The notes below the pieces were generated by a model, which was not told where the DNA came from, did no database searches, and was given only the letters and a program-made list of their open reading frames with translations. From positions 434,001 to 498,000 of the forward strand of contig NZ_CP014578.1 in NCBI RefSeq assembly GCF_001634365.1: DNA of 64,000 nt. The letters are read 5' to 3'. The stretch is from Paraburkholderia phytofirmans OLGA172 (GTDB lineage Bacteria > Pseudomonadota > Gammaproteobacteria > Burkholderiales > Burkholderiaceae). Positions 35,448 to 46,150 of this stretch are shown here, in pieces. Within the stretch, counting starts at the first letter, position 1. Every line of letters begins with the position of its first letter. The translations under genes and the position numbers were made by a program.

Positions 35448-35843
35448 TCAATCCAGCACCGGCAGCGCGCGTGGGCGCCGGTCACTGTCGGTCGCGACAT
35501 AGGTCAGGGTCGCCTCGGTGACTCTCACGAGGTCTTCGGTCAGGCTCATGCGCTGGGCGTAGACTTCGACCGCCACCGTTACCGACGTGTTGCCCGTCTT
35601 GACGATATCCGCGTAAAAGCTCAGCAGATCGCCGACGAACACGGGCTGCTTGAAGATGAACGAATTGACCGCGATGGTCGCCACCCGCCCGTTGGCACGG
35701 CGGCTTGCCGGAATCGAACCGGCAATATCCACTTGCGCCATGATCCAGCCGCCGAACACGTCGCCGTGGACATTCGCGTCCGACGGTTGCGGCACGACGC
35801 GCAGCGCGCAAGACTTTTGTGGAAGTTGAAGGAGATCGGTCAT
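35448..35843 (-). CDS. YciA-type acyl-CoA thioesterase
   Basis: The 131-residue hotdog-fold protein cleaves acyl-CoA thioesters. The signature ANVHGDVFGGWIMAQVDIAG (residues 23-42) carries the catalytic Asp and the helix of YciA enzymes. FIFKQPVFVGDLLSFYADI follows near residues 62-80. The length is typical for YciA. It is a single gene whose 5' side faces the 13-bp tandem repeat and the divergent ABC exporter gene. Confidence 0.9.
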   Translation of the reverse strand: MTDLLQLPQKSCALRVVPQPSDANVHGDVFGGWIMAQVDIAGSIPASRRANGRVATIAVNSFIFKQPVFVGDLLSFYADIVKTGNTSVTVAVEVYAQRMSLTEDLVRVTEATLTYVATDSDRRPRALPVLD

Positions 35844-35907
35844 CGGGGCACCCTTGAAATTCGTAATGGCTCGGTCGGCTCGACAGGCAGGCGGGGGGCT
35901 TCATGAC

Positions 35908-36063
35908 GGCGGCACGACGCAGCGGCACCACACGGCGGCATCACACGGCGGCATCACACGGCGGCATCACACGGCGGCATCACACGGCGGCATCACACGG
36001 CGGCACCACACGGCGGCACCACACGGCGGCACCACACGGCGGCACCACACAGCGGTACGGCCC
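35908..36063 (+). repeat. 13-bp minisatellite, twelve units
   Basis: Units start every 13 bases from 35908 to 36051. Five consecutive exact GGCGGCATCACAC copies (35934-35998) are followed by four exact GGCGGCACCACAC copies (35999-36050), flanked by three variant units. It fills the gap between the divergent thioesterase and ABC exporter genes, about 65 bases from the thioesterase start and 205 from the exporter start. Because 13 is not a multiple of 3, it reads openly in several frames, but no real gene is seen. Confidence 0.95.
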
Positions 36064-36268
36064 AATCCGCGGCCCATGTGCAACCGGCGGCCGGACAGCC
36101 CATGAAAAGCGGCGCCAGCCAGCTTCTGCGACAATAGAAAGATCAGGAATTGTACGGGAAAGCGCCCAGCCGGGTCGCGCGACATGACGCAGGGTGCCGG
36201 GTTTGCACGCTGCCGGTCGGTGCGCCGCTGCGAACTCCGTCGTTTCCACACTCTCTCCAGCCGACCCC

Positions 36269-38158
36269 ATGCGCCGTACGCCCTCGTCCGAACCTTCACC
36301 GATCTCGACCCAGCCGCGCAACGACTGGCAGACAATCCTGTCGCTGCTGCCCTACCTCGCCACCTATAAATGGCGCGTCGGCTTCGCGCTGAGCTGCCTG
36401 ATCGGCGCGAAGGTCGCCAATCTCGGCGTGCCGATCGTGATGAAACGGATCGTAGACAGCCTCGCTTCGGTGCAACATCTCACCGCGCTCGGCCGCGCGC
36501 ACGATTCGCCCGCCATCGTGCTGCTGGGCGGCGTCGGTTTGCTGGTGGTCGCCTATGCGGTGGTGCGGCTGTCCACCTCGCTGTTCACCGAGCTGCGCGA
36601 GATCCTGTTTTCGAAGGTGACCGAAAGCGCGGTGCGCCAGCTCGCGCTGAAAGTGTTCCGCCATTTGCACGCGCTGTCATTGCGGTTTCATCTCGAACGG
36701 CAGACGGGCGGCATGTCGCGTGATATCGAGCGCGGCACGCGCGGCATCACGCAACTGATTTCGTATTCGCTCTACAGCATCCTGCCGACACTGGTCGAAG
36801 TCGGTCTCGTGCTGGGATTTTTCGTCGTCAAATACGAGGCGTATTACGCGATCGTCACGTTCATTGCGCTCGCCGTGTACATCACGTTCACTGTGAAAGT
36901 CACCGAGTGGCGTACGCATTTTCGCCGCACGATGAACGATCTCGATTCAAAGGCGAATTCGCGCGCGATCGATTCACTGCTCAACTACGAGACAGTGAAG
37001 TACTTCGGCAATGAGGAGTGGGAAGCGCACCGTTACGACGAAAATCTCAAACGCTATCGCACGGCCGCGATCAAATCGCAGCGGTCCTTGTCGGCGCTGA
37101 ACTTCGGGCAGCAGGCGATCATCGGCACGGGGCTCGTGTTCATTCTGTGGCGCGCGACCCAAGGCGTGATGGCCGGGCGCCTCACGCTCGGCGACCTGGT
37201 GCTGATCAACACCTTCATGTTGCAGCTCTATATACCGCTGAATTTTCTCGGCGTCGTGTATCGGGAACTAAAGCAAAGCCTCACCGATATGGACCGCATG
37301 TTCACGTTGCTTGGCGCGGCCCAGGAAGTGCCCGATATGCCTGACGCGCCGGCGTTACGGGTGAGCGGTGCGCAGGTGCGCTTCGAGCATGTGAACTTCT
37401 CGTATGAGCCGGCGCGGCAGATTCTGCACGACGTGAGCTTCACGATTCCAGCGGGCAGCACCACGGCGGTAGTCGGCCACAGTGGTTCGGGCAAATCGAC
37501 GCTCGCGCGGCTGATGTTCCGCTTCTATGATCTGGACCGCGCGACGGGTGGCGCGATCACCATCGACGGTCAGGATATTCGCGACGTCACGCAAGATTCG
37601 TTGCGTGCTTCGATTGGCATCGTGCCGCAGGATACGGTGCTGTTCAACGATTCGATCTACTACAACATTGCTTATGGCCGTCCGTCGGCCACACGCGAGG
37701 AAGTGATCGCGGCGGCGCGCGCGGCGCATATTCACGACTTCATCGAGGGGTTGCCGAAGGGTTACGAGACCCCGGTCGGCGAGCGTGGCCTGAAGTTGTC
37801 CGGCGGGGAAAAGCAGCGTGTCGCGATTGCGCGGACCATCCTCAAGAACCCGCCGATCCTGCTGTTCGATGAAGCGACTTCGGCACTCGATTCGCGTTCG
37901 GAGCGCGCAATCCAGCATGAGCTCGATCAGATCGCCCGCGAACGCACGACGCTGATCATCGCCCACCGGCTTTCGACGGTGGTGCACGCACAGCAGATCA
38001 TCGTGATGGACAAAGGGCGCATCGTCGAGCGCGGAACGCATGCCGAGTTGTTGCGCGCCAACGGTCTCTTCGCGCAGATGTGGGCATTGCAGCAGCAACG
38101 TGCCGCGGAGGCGTCGGAGTCGGCGGAAACGGTTGGGGCGGGAGAGGGTGGACGTTAA
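36269..38158 (+). CDS. ATM1-type ABC exporter, fused permease and ATPase
   Basis: The product starting MRRTPSSEPSP has 629 residues. Six membrane helices span about residues 30-310, then the ATPase follows with Walker A GHSGSGKST near residue 405, signature LSGGEKQRVAIART near 515 and Walker B ILLFDEATSALD near 535. The permease sequence NYETVKYFGNEEWE is typical of the mitochondrial ATM1/heavy-metal exporter group, which moves glutathione-linked metals or sulfur species. It acts as a homodimer in the inner membrane. A longer frame upstream lacks family similarity. No clear ribosome site is seen at the chosen ATG. Confidence 0.9.
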   Translation: MRRTPSSEPSPISTQPRNDWQTILSLLPYLATYKWRVGFALSCLIGAKVANLGVPIVMKRIVDSLASVQHLTALGRAHDSPAIVLLGGVGLLVVAYAVVRLSTSLFTELREILFSKVTESAVRQLALKVFRHLHALSLRFHLERQTGGMSRDIERGTRGITQLISYSLYSILPTLVEVGLVLGFFVVKYEAYYAIVTFIALAVYITFTVKVTEWRTHFRRTMNDLDSKANSRAIDSLLNYETVKYFGNEEWEAHRYDENLKRYRTAAIKSQRSLSALNFGQQAIIGTGLVFILWRATQGVMAGRLTLGDLVLINTFMLQLYIPLNFLGVVYRELKQSLTDMDRMFTLLGAAQEVPDMPDAPALRVSGAQVRFEHVNFSYEPARQILHDVSFTIPAGSTTAVVGHSGSGKSTLARLMFRFYDLDRATGGAITIDGQDIRDVTQDSLRASIGIVPQDTVLFNDSIYYNIAYGRPSATREEVIAAARAAHIHDFIEGLPKGYETPVGERGLKLSGGEKQRVAIARTILKNPPILLFDEATSALDSRSERAIQHELDQIARERTTLIIAHRLSTVVHAQQIIVMDKGRIVERGTHAELLRANGLFAQMWALQQQRAAEASESAETVGAGEGGR

Positions 38159-38315
38159 GCAAGCGGCGGTGAGGTGCGCCGCATTTGCTTGCTCGATGGC
38201 GCGTGTAGCGTGTTAGCCGCTGAGCGCTTGGCATTCAGCGCCAGACCTTCTTGCCTAGGTCGTAGCACGTCGAGTGGCGCGTTATCGCACGGTGCCGCTC
38301 AACGCCTTGCCGCGC

Positions 38316-39029
38316 TCAGCGTTCGTTCAAACGCTGATCCAAAGCCTGCAGTTGCGCGGGCGTACCAACGTTTTCCCACAGGCCTTCATATAATTCCCCG
38401 CTCGCAAGACCACGCGCAATCGTCTCGCGATAGTACGGCGTGAGCGCGCGCCGCGTGCCGCGCGGCAGATCGCGAAACATGCGCGTGTCGTAGAGGCCGA
38501 TGTTGCCGAACGTGAAGCGCGGTTGCGCATCGAGCGACAGCGTTCCGTCGGCCAACCCAAAGTCGCCGTTCGGATGAAACGCCGGGTTCGGCACCATCAC
38601 CAGATGCATGCCGGGTCCGGCTAGCGCCTTCAGCGCTTCGGCGCGCGTATTCAGCGTCGCGTAATCGAAATCCGCATAGACGTCGCCACTGACTGCGACG
38701 AATACTTCGCTGTTGCCCTCGTCTTCGAGCAACGGCAGCGCCTGCACGATTCCGCCGGCCGTCTCCAGCGCTTCATGCTCGGCCGAGTAGCGCAGTTGCA
38801 CCCCCCAGCGCGAACCGTCGCCGAGCGTGGCTTCGATCCGCTCGCCGAGCCAGGCATGGTTGATCACAACGGTTTGAAAGCCGGCGCGCGCGAGGCGTTC
38901 GATCTGCCACACGATCAACGGTTTGCCGCCCGCTTCGAGCAAAGGCTTCGGACACGTGTCGGTCAATGGACGCATACGCTCGCCGCGCCCGGCGGCGAAA
39001 ATCATGGCTTTCTTCAGAGACATCGTCAT
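38316..39029 (-). CDS. murU: N-acetylmuramate alpha-1-phosphate uridylyltransferase
   Basis: MurU makes UDP-MurNAc from MurNAc-1-phosphate and UTP in a peptidoglycan recycling route that bypasses MurA. The 237-residue nucleotidyltransferase has the signature AAGRGERMRPLTDTCPKPLL near residues 12-31 and the metal-binding VSGDVYADFD near 115. It starts 3 bases after amgK, its partner kinase. The pair divergent from lptD matches the order in Pseudomonas. A second ATG two codons downstream is possible. Confidence 0.93.
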   Translation of the reverse strand: MTMSLKKAMIFAAGRGERMRPLTDTCPKPLLEAGGKPLIVWQIERLARAGFQTVVINHAWLGERIEATLGDGSRWGVQLRYSAEHEALETAGGIVQALPLLEDEGNSEVFVAVSGDVYADFDYATLNTRAEALKALAGPGMHLVMVPNPAFHPNGDFGLADGTLSLDAQPRFTFGNIGLYDTRMFRDLPRGTRRALTPYYRETIARGLASGELYEGLWENVGTPAQLQALDQRLNER

Positions 39030-39032
39030 CGG

Positions 39033-40112
39033 TCAGAACGTGTAGCCGACTTCGTTCGCGCGGCCTTCGAGATCGTCCAGCAGCTTCGCGAACGGACGCA
39101 GCGGCGCATACCGTTCGGCGACCTTGCGGGCGTAACCGATGAAACGCGGCAGATCCCTCATGTAGTGCGGTTTGCCGTCACGGTAGTTGATCCGGCAGAA
39201 CAGCCCGAGCACCTTGATGTGCCGCTGCAGCCCCATCCATTCGAGCTGCCGATAGAACTCGCCGAAATCCGGATCGACCGGCAGGCCCGCCTTTTTCGCT
39301 TGCTCCCAGTAGTACACGAAGCAATCCAGCTCGAACTCTTCGTCCCAGCTGAGAAATGCATCGCGCAGCAAGGAGGCGACGTCGTAGGTGATCGGGCCGG
39401 CCACCGCGTCCTGAAAGTCCAGTACGCCGGGATTCACGGGGTTGGGGGCGGCCGCGATCATCAGATTGCGCGGCATGAAATCGCGCAGCATGAACACCTG
39501 CGGTTGCGCCCGGGCGCTCGCGATCAGCAGCGCGAAGGTGCGATCGAGCAGTCCGCGGGTCTTCTCGTCGACCGCGCGGCCCAGATGGCGGCCGATGAAC
39601 CACTCCGGCATCAATTCCATCTCGCGGCGCAGGAACGCTTCGTCGAACGGCGGCAGCACGCCTTCGCGCGACGTGAGCTGCCAGCGGATCAGCGCGTCGA
39701 GCGCGTCGCGCACCAGCGAGCGGGCACGGCGCGGTTCATCCCCGTTTTGCGCCTCAGTCAGCGCGCCGAGGTATGAATCGGTGCCCAGATCGGTGACGAG
39801 CATGAATCCGGCGTCGAAGTCGACCTCCAGCACGCGCGGCACATGCACGTTGGCGGCCTCGAGCAAGTGTGCGATTTGCACAAATTCGCGGCACTTTTCG
39901 GGGGGCGGGGCATCGACGGCGATCAGGGTGCCGGCGCTAGCGCCTTCCGCCGCCTTACCGGCGAGCCGGAAATAGCGTCGAAAACTGGCGTCGGACGAAG
40001 CCGGGGCAAGCGTGTCGAGATCGAGCGCATAGCGCGCTGCGTGGGCATTCAGCCAGGCCTTGAGCAGTTCGAGGCGGGTATCTGTGGAGTCTTTGGAAAG
40101 GGGCAGCGTCAT
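39033..40112 (-). CDS. amgK: N-acetylmuramate/N-acetylglucosamine anomeric kinase
   Basis: AmgK phosphorylates MurNAc and GlcNAc at the anomeric carbon with ATP. The 359-residue product from MTLPLSKDS has an aminoglycoside-phosphotransferase fold. The catalytic loop is LRDFMPRNLM near residues 209-218, with the Asp and Asn kept although the usual His of this loop is replaced. LDFQDA near 228 is the metal-binding motif. An upstream extension of 24 residues lacks family similarity, and GGAAAGGGG precedes the chosen ATG. It forms a two-gene operon with murU. Confidence 0.93.
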   Translation of the reverse strand: MTLPLSKDSTDTRLELLKAWLNAHAARYALDLDTLAPASSDASFRRYFRLAGKAAEGASAGTLIAVDAPPPEKCREFVQIAHLLEAANVHVPRVLEVDFDAGFMLVTDLGTDSYLGALTEAQNGDEPRRARSLVRDALDALIRWQLTSREGVLPPFDEAFLRREMELMPEWFIGRHLGRAVDEKTRGLLDRTFALLIASARAQPQVFMLRDFMPRNLMIAAAPNPVNPGVLDFQDAVAGPITYDVASLLRDAFLSWDEEFELDCFVYYWEQAKKAGLPVDPDFGEFYRQLEWMGLQRHIKVLGLFCRINYRDGKPHYMRDLPRFIGYARKVAERYAPLRPFAKLLDDLEGRANEVGYTF

Positions 40113-40333
40113 GAAAACCGGCAACAAATTCAGAGGGGCAACGTCTTGCCATATAATACCCCACGACTTTTTGACGCGACTCACGCCAGCTTTCGCGTAT
40201 TCCGCTTTACCGCCCGCCTCATCGTTCGACAGATTGTAAATATTGATGTGCAGCCGACTGTCACGGTCGGGTTGTGCAGGCGGTGGATCGTGACTGCAGA
40301 AGCTGGCGGACGGGCCGATTCGCCAAACGATAC

Positions 40334-42700
40334 ATGCCGCCTAGACAGCTTTCCCAAACGCCCCCCTCTTGTGCCGCGGTGCTGCGCAAAAGGCGGCTCG
40401 TAGCGGCGTTAATCGCCGTCCCGGGCCTGATGCCCGCGCTTGCGCACGCCCAGCTGGTGGGGGAAGCCGCGCAGCCGCAACCTATCGACGCGCCTTGGGG
40501 CATGCAGCTCGCGCCGCAGCTCGAAGAACACCCGTTGCAGGCAGGCCAGAAAGCGGCCACCTTCGTACTCGGCGACACGGCGAGCGGCACCACCGACCAG
40601 GACATGGCCGCGAAAGGTTCGGCCGAGGTGCGGCGCAATACCTTCGTGATCAAGGCCGACGCGCTGCATTACGATCAGGACACGGACATGGCCGACGCAT
40701 ATGGCCAGGTTCACCTGAACAACAATGGCGCCACGTTCGCCGGCCCGGAAGCGCATATGCGGGTGGACTCGAGCGAAGGTTTCATGACCGCGCCGAAGTA
40801 CCACTTCACCGTGACGGGTGGTTCGGGCAGCGCGGAGCGCGTCGACCTGCTCGACAACGAGCGCTCGGTGTTCACGAAGGGCACGTACACGGCTTGCTCG
40901 TGCACGGACAATCCGGCCTGGTATATCAAAGGCAGCGAGTTCGATTTCGACACCGGCGCGGACGAAGGCGTTGCGTACAACAGCGTGCTGTTCTTCCAGG
41001 GCCTGCCGGTATTCGCTTCGCCGTGGCTGTCGTTCCCGCTGTCGGGCGAGCGGCGCAGCGGGCTCCTGCCGCCCACGTTCTCGGTGAGTTCGAGCAACGG
41101 CTTCGAACTGTCGGTGCCGTACTACTTCAACATCGCGCCGAACCGCGATCTGACGGTCACGCCGCATTTGATTTCGAAGCGCGGCGTGCAGTTGCAGTCG
41201 TCCTTCCGCTATCTGTCGCCCACATATTCGGGCTCGATCACCGGTGAATTCCTGCCGGACGACCACCTGACCCATACCAACCGCTACGCGCTGTATATCC
41301 AGCACAACCAGAACTTCGGCAACGGGTTCGGCGGTTATATCTACTACAACAAGGTCTCGGACAACACGTATCCGGAAGACCTGTCGTCGTCGGTCAGTCA
41401 GTTCATGAACGGCACCCAGCTCCTGTATCAACAGGAAGCCGGGTTGACCTATAACAACGGCCCGTGGTCGGTGCTCGCCCGCGAACAGCACTGGCAGACG
41501 CTGACGCCTTCGGTGGCGCCGTACGGCCGCGAGCCGCAGTTGAACGTGAAGTACGCGAAGTACAACGTCGGCGGCTTCGATTACGGCGCGGAAGCCGACT
41601 ACTCGAATTTCCGCATCACCACCGCGGACATGACGGAAGGTCAGCGGGTGATGTTCAACCCGTACCTGTCGTATTCGGTGGTCGGGCCGGGCTACTTCGT
41701 CACGCCGAAGGTGCAGTGGCACTTTGCGTCGTACAACCTGAACAATATCGGCACTGACGTGCCGGTCGGCACGCCGAAGAATTTCACCGAATCGATTCCG
41801 ACGCTCAGCTTCGACACCGGGCTGATTTTCGACCGTTCGGTGCGGATCTTCGGCGAGGATTACATCCAGACGCTGGAGCCGCGGCTCTACTACGTCTACA
41901 CGCCGTACCGCAACCAGGAGTCCGCGCCGCTGTTCGATACGGCCGACTCCGACTTCGGGCTGGCGGAAATCTTCACGCCGAACACGTTCGTCGGCAACGA
42001 CCGGATCGCCGACGCCAACCGTCTGACCGCAGCGATCACCACGCGCTTCATCAACCCGGCCACGGGCGACGAACGCGCGCGCTTCGTGATCGCGCAGCAG
42101 TATTACTTCCAGGATCAGCGCGTCACGCTGTTGCCTACGCAGACCAGCACGCAGGCCACGCATTCGGACCTGATCGCGGGTGCGTCGCTCAAGCTCGGCG
42201 CCGGTTTCGCTTCGGAAACGGCGTTCCAATATAATGCCGACAACAACCAGTTGGTGAAGACGAGCGTCGGCTTCGGGTTCAGCCCTGCCACGGGCAAGGT
42301 GATCAATGTCGCGTACCGCTACACCCGCGCGAACACCACGCTGGACAACCAGCCGATCAATCAGGTGCTGATTTCGGGGCAGTGGCCGCTGACACACCGC
42401 GTGTACGGGGTGGGCCGGTTCAATTACGACCTGGGCGGGCATCGGGTCGTCGACGGTCTGATCGGCCTGCAATACGACGCCGACTGCTGGACGCTCGGCG
42501 CCGGGATCCAGCGCTATGCGAACGGCCTTAACACATCGTCGCAGCAGCAGTCGAGCACGCGGTTTCTCGCACAGTTGACGTTCAAGGGCTTGTCGAGCGT
42601 CGACAACGGGCTGATTGCCGCGTTCCGTTCCAGCGTGGCGGGCTATACGCCGTTGCCCCCGCCGCCGCCGCCGGAAGCGCGTTTCACCAATTACGAATGA
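40334..42700 (+). CDS. lptD: LPS assembly protein LptD
   Basis: LptD is the outer-membrane beta-barrel that inserts lipopolysaccharide with LptE. The start [11 protein letters not shown] gives 788 residues. A signal peptide ([19 protein letters not shown]) ends near residue 40. The N-terminal OstA-like jellyroll ([19 protein letters not shown], near residues 92-110) follows, and the rest is barrel. Cysteines occur in TACSCTDN and late in DADCWTLG, where LptD disulfides are expected. The C-terminus is a short proline-rich stretch. It heads the conserved lptD-surA-pdxA-rsmA order. Confidence 0.96.
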   Translation: MPPRQLSQTPPSCAAVLRKRRLVAALIAVPGLMPALAHAQLVGEAAQPQPIDAPWGMQLAPQLEEHPLQAGQKAATFVLGDTASGTTDQDMAAKGSAEVRRNTFVIKADALHYDQDTDMADAYGQVHLNNNGATFAGPEAHMRVDSSEGFMTAPKYHFTVTGGSGSAERVDLLDNERSVFTKGTYTACSCTDNPAWYIKGSEFDFDTGADEGVAYNSVLFFQGLPVFASPWLSFPLSGERRSGLLPPTFSVSSSNGFELSVPYYFNIAPNRDLTVTPHLISKRGVQLQSSFRYLSPTYSGSITGEFLPDDHLTHTNRYALYIQHNQNFGNGFGGYIYYNKVSDNTYPEDLSSSVSQFMNGTQLLYQQEAGLTYNNGPWSVLAREQHWQTLTPSVAPYGREPQLNVKYAKYNVGGFDYGAEADYSNFRITTADMTEGQRVMFNPYLSYSVVGPGYFVTPKVQWHFASYNLNNIGTDVPVGTPKNFTESIPTLSFDTGLIFDRSVRIFGEDYIQTLEPRLYYVYTPYRNQESAPLFDTADSDFGLAEIFTPNTFVGNDRIADANRLTAAITTRFINPATGDERARFVIAQQYYFQDQRVTLLPTQTSTQATHSDLIAGASLKLGAGFASETAFQYNADNNQLVKTSVGFGFSPATGKVINVAYRYTRANTTLDNQPINQVLISGQWPLTHRVYGVGRFNYDLGGHRVVDGLIGLQYDADCWTLGAGIQRYANGLNTSSQQQSSTRFLAQLTFKGLSSVDNGLIAAFRSSVAGYTPLPPPPPPEARFTNYE

Positions 42701-42767
42701 CGCTCGCCCGATCATTTATAGAATGCGAAAAGACGGGCCAGGCGCGCCCGACATCATTGGAGTATCT

Positions 42768-44132
42768 GTGGCAATCATGAAAAAGCTTCGCTTGGCAACG
42801 CTTGCGGCCGGTCTTGCCGCCGCAGCGTCTTTTCTGTCGGTTGCGCCGGTTCAGGCGCAGGCGCTGACGGCCGGCAATAACGGCCAGACGGTCGACACCA
42901 TCGCCGCAGTGGTCAACAACGGTGTCATCACGCGGCGCGAGCTCGACGAGCGCATCGGCCTGATCACCCGCCGGCTGAACCAGCAGAACGCGCCGGTCCC
43001 GCCGATGGACCAGTTGCGCCAGCAGGTGCTCAACCAGATGGTGCTGGAACGCATCCAGTTGCAGAAGGCGAAAGAAGACGGCATCAACATCGACGACGCT
43101 GCCGTGCAAAAAACGCTCGAGCGGCTGGCGCAGGCGAACAACATGTCGCTCGACGTGTATCGCTCGCGTATCGAGGCGCAAGGCGTGCCCTGGACCACCT
43201 TCACGAGCGACGCGCGTACTGAGCTGACGCTGTCGCGTCTGCGTGAGAAGGAAGTGGACAGCAAGGTCACGGTGTCGGACGCCGAGGTCGCGAACTACAT
43301 CGCCAGCCAGCGCGGTCCGAACTCCGGCCTGACAAGCGATCTGCACCTTCAGCACATTTTCGTGAAGGCGCCGCTGAACGCGTCGGAAACCGACATCGAA
43401 GCCGCGCAGCAAAAGGCTCAGGCCCTGCTGACCGAAGCCAAGGGTGGCGCCAGCTTCGAAAAGCTGGCGAAATCGAATTCGCAAGCGCCGGATGCGTCGA
43501 AAGGCGGCGATACGGGTTTCGTGCCGCCGTCCCAGCTGCCGCCTGAGTTCGTCAAGGCCGCTTCGGCGCTGCGCCCGGGCCAGGTCAATCCGGATCTGAT
43601 CCGCACCAACGACGGTTTCGAAATCGTGCGCCTCGTCGATCGTCGCGCCGGCCAGGGCACCAGTTCCGATGCACCGAAGCTCGTGCAGACGCACGTTCGC
43701 CACATTCTGCTGCGCGTCGGCGACGGCATGTCCGAGCCGCAAGCGCGTCAGAAGCTGCTCGAAATCAAGAACGGGATCGCCGCAGGCGGCGACTTCGCGA
43801 AGTTCGCTCACACCTACTCGCAAGACGGTTCGTCGTCGCAAGGCGGCGACCTCGGCTGGATCAGCCCGGGCGAGACGGTGCCGGAATTCGAGCGTGCCAT
43901 GAACAGCCTGCAGGACGGTCAGATCAGCGATCCGGTGCGCAGCGAATACGGCTATCACCTGATTCAGGTGCTGGGCCGCCGCGAATCGGAAGGCTCGGTG
44001 TCGCAGCAGATGGATCTGGCGCGTCAGGCGATCGGTCAGCGCAAGGCGGAGCAGGCTTACGCCGACTGGCTGCGCGAATTGCGCGACACCGCCTACGTGG
44101 AAGTGAAGCCCACGCTGACCAGCACGCAATAA
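42768..44132 (+). CDS. surA: Periplasmic chaperone / peptidyl-prolyl isomerase SurA
   Basis: SurA escorts outer-membrane proteins such as LptD and porins through the periplasm. The chosen GTG at 42768 has GGAG at 42759-42762 with 5-base spacing. An ATG three codons later (42777) is possible but poorly spaced. The 454-residue product has a signal peptide ending APVQAQA and the SurA N-domain with [20 protein letters not shown]. Two PpiC rotamase domains begin near [11 protein letters not shown] and [12 protein letters not shown]. It lies 67 bases after lptD and 5 bases before pdxA. Confidence 0.95.
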   Translation: MAIMKKLRLATLAAGLAAAASFLSVAPVQAQALTAGNNGQTVDTIAAVVNNGVITRRELDERIGLITRRLNQQNAPVPPMDQLRQQVLNQMVLERIQLQKAKEDGINIDDAAVQKTLERLAQANNMSLDVYRSRIEAQGVPWTTFTSDARTELTLSRLREKEVDSKVTVSDAEVANYIASQRGPNSGLTSDLHLQHIFVKAPLNASETDIEAAQQKAQALLTEAKGGASFEKLAKSNSQAPDASKGGDTGFVPPSQLPPEFVKAASALRPGQVNPDLIRTNDGFEIVRLVDRRAGQGTSSDAPKLVQTHVRHILLRVGDGMSEPQARQKLLEIKNGIAAGGDFAKFAHTYSQDGSSSQGGDLGWISPGETVPEFERAMNSLQDGQISDPVRSEYGYHLIQVLGRRESEGSVSQQMDLARQAIGQRKAEQAYADWLRELRDTAYVEVKPTLTSTQ

Positions 44133-44137
44133 ACATC

Positions 44138-45148
44138 ATGACATCCGCCGCGCAGTCCACCAGCCTTCCGTTGCAGATCGCGATCACGACCGGCGAGCCT
44201 GCCGGCGTCGGCCCCGAGCTGACCGCGCAGGCGCTGGCGGGCGCGGCGGCGCATTGGCCGGGCGCACAGTTCACCGTGCTGGGCGATGCGGATTTGCTGG
44301 CTGACCGCGCGCGCGCGGTGGGCGTCGATTGGGCCACGCTGGTGGCGGGCGGCAAGCGCGTGCGGGTGCAGCATCGGCCGCTTGGCGCGCCCTCGCTGGC
44401 CGGCAAGCTGAACGCCGCCAACGGCCGCTACGTGCTCGATCTGCTCGACAGTGCGATCGACGGCGCCGTGGCCGGCACGTTCGACGCGATCGTTACCGCG
44501 CCGCTGCAAAAAAGCACTATCAACGACGCCGGTGTGCCGTTTACCGGCCACACAGAATATCTGGCCGAGCGCACGCACACGCCGCGCGTGGTGATGATGC
44601 TGGCCGGCACCGGCAAGCGTCCGTTGCGCGTCGCGCTCGCTACCACGCATCTGCCGCTCAAAGACGTCTCCGCCGCGTTGACGATCGAAGGTATCGTCGA
44701 GACGTTGCGCATCATCGATCACGATTTGCGTCACCACTTTGGTTTGCCTGCGCCGCGCATCCTCGTGACGGGGTTGAACCCGCATGCGGGCGAAAACGGT
44801 TATCTGGGCTGCGAGGAAATCGAGGTGATTTCTCCGGCACTGAAGCTCGCGAGCGAGCAAGGCATCGACGCGCCTGGCCCCTATCCGGCGGACACACTGT
44901 TCCAGCCGCGTTATCTGGAACAGGCCGACTGCGTGCTGGCGATGTTCCACGACCAGGGATTGCCGGTGTTGAAGTACGCAACCTTCGGCGAAGGCATCAA
45001 CATCACGCTCGGCTTGCCGATCATCCGCACCTCGGTCGATCACGGCACCGCGCTCGATCTGGCCGGCACCGGCCGTGCCGACGCCGGCAGTCTGATCGCC
45101 GCGATCGATACGGCGGTTTCGATGGCACAGCACCGCCGCGCGGGCTGA
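44138..45148 (+). CDS. pdxA: 4-hydroxythreonine-4-phosphate dehydrogenase
   Basis: PdxA oxidises 4-phosphohydroxy-L-threonine in pyridoxal phosphate synthesis. The 336-residue product has [13 protein letters not shown] near residues 16-28. Metal-binding histidines are seen in [19 protein letters not shown] and [26 protein letters not shown] and [19 protein letters not shown] are family hallmarks. It starts 5 bases after surA, so it is in the same operon. Confidence 0.97.
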   Translation: MTSAAQSTSLPLQIAITTGEPAGVGPELTAQALAGAAAHWPGAQFTVLGDADLLADRARAVGVDWATLVAGGKRVRVQHRPLGAPSLAGKLNAANGRYVLDLLDSAIDGAVAGTFDAIVTAPLQKSTINDAGVPFTGHTEYLAERTHTPRVVMMLAGTGKRPLRVALATTHLPLKDVSAALTIEGIVETLRIIDHDLRHHFGLPAPRILVTGLNPHAGENGYLGCEEIEVISPALKLASEQGIDAPGPYPADTLFQPRYLEQADCVLAMFHDQGLPVLKYATFGEGINITLGLPIIRTSVDHGTALDLAGTGRADAGSLIAAIDTAVSMAQHRRAG

Positions 45149-45277
45149 TTTAGCCGTCGCGGAGAGGGGCGTACGCGCTTTTCGCCGCTCGCTGTTTTCG
45201 CGTTCGTTGCGCGTGTTCCTGACTTGTTCCCGAGTTGTCCCTATCCTTAAGCAGTTTTCTTTCTTAGCGTTTCTTCG

Positions 45278-46150
45278 ATGTCCACCAGCAGACAGCAACC
45301 GGGCCGGCACCAAGGCCATATCGCGCGCAAGCGTTTCGGACAGAATTTTCTGGTCGACATGGGCGTGATCGATTCGATCGTCGACGTGATCCGGCCGCAG
45401 CGCGGCGAGCGCATGGTCGAGATCGGGCCAGGGCTTGGCGCGCTCACCGGGCCGCTGATCGAGCGTCTGGCAACGCCCGAAGCGCCCTTGCATGCGGTGG
45501 AGCTGGATCGCGATCTGATCGGCCGTCTCAAGACAAAATTCGGCGACCTGCTCGAGTTGCATGCGGGCGATGCGCTCGCGTTCGACTTCGGCACGCTGGC
45601 GGCACCCGGTGAGAAGGCGTCGCTGCGCATTGTCGGCAATCTGCCGTACAACATTTCGAGCCCATTGCTGTTTCATCTGACCGCGTTCGCCCATCGCGTG
45701 ATCGATCAGCATTTCATGCTGCAGAACGAAGTCGTCGAGCGCATGGTGGCGGAGCCGGGCACCAAGGCGTTCAGCCGCCTCTCGGTCATGCTGCAATACC
45801 GCTATGCGATCGACAAGCAACTCGATGTACCGCCCGAAGCATTCCAGCCGCCGCCGAAGGTCGATTCGGCGATTGTGCGGATGATCCCGTACGAACTGCA
45901 TGAGCTGCCGGCCGTGGACGAGCGCGTGCTCGGCGAGGTGGTGACGGCGGCCTTCTCGCAGCGGCGCAAGATGCTGCGCAACACGTTGGCCGCGTTTCGT
46001 GACTCAGTGGATTTCGAGGCGCTAGGCTTCGATCTGCAACGCCGCGCGGAAGATGTGCCGGTCGCCGAGTATGTGCGTGTGGCGCAGATCGTGGCGGCTT
46101 CGCCGGCGCGCGGTGCCGCGGCTGCGGAAACCGGGACCGACGACGCCTGA
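45278..46150 (+). CDS. rsmA: 16S rRNA adenine(1518/1519) dimethyltransferase
   Basis: RsmA (KsgA) dimethylates two adjacent adenines at the 3' end of 16S rRNA. The 290-residue product has [15 protein letters not shown] near residues 16-30, SAM motif [10 protein letters not shown] near 48-57, and the catalytic [14 protein letters not shown] near 125-138. The C-terminal [10 protein letters not shown] is typical. It is 129 bases after pdxA; no terminator is seen in that gap, so it may be read with the lptD operon or from its own promoter. A GC hairpin follows its stop. Confidence 0.97.
   Translation: MSTSRQQPGRHQGHIARKRFGQNFLVDMGVIDSIVDVIRPQRGERMVEIGPGLGALTGPLIERLATPEAPLHAVELDRDLIGRLKTKFGDLLELHAGDALAFDFGTLAAPGEKASLRIVGNLPYNISSPLLFHLTAFAHRVIDQHFMLQNEVVERMVAEPGTKAFSRLSVMLQYRYAIDKQLDVPPEAFQPPPKVDSAIVRMIPYELHELPAVDERVLGEVVTAAFSQRRKMLRNTLAAFRDSVDFEALGFDLQRRAEDVPVAEYVRVAQIVAASPARGAAAAETGTDDA

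Noticed and set aside
35854..36187. Plus-strand frames with His-Thr-Ala-rich 13-residue repeats
   Set aside because: They arise from the 13-bp minisatellite and have no family match or convincing start; the array is not a CRISPR, since there are no unique spacers.
40409..42715. Minus-strand frame of about 768 codons opposite lptD
   Set aside because: It has shadow composition without motifs, and lptD on the plus strand is certain.
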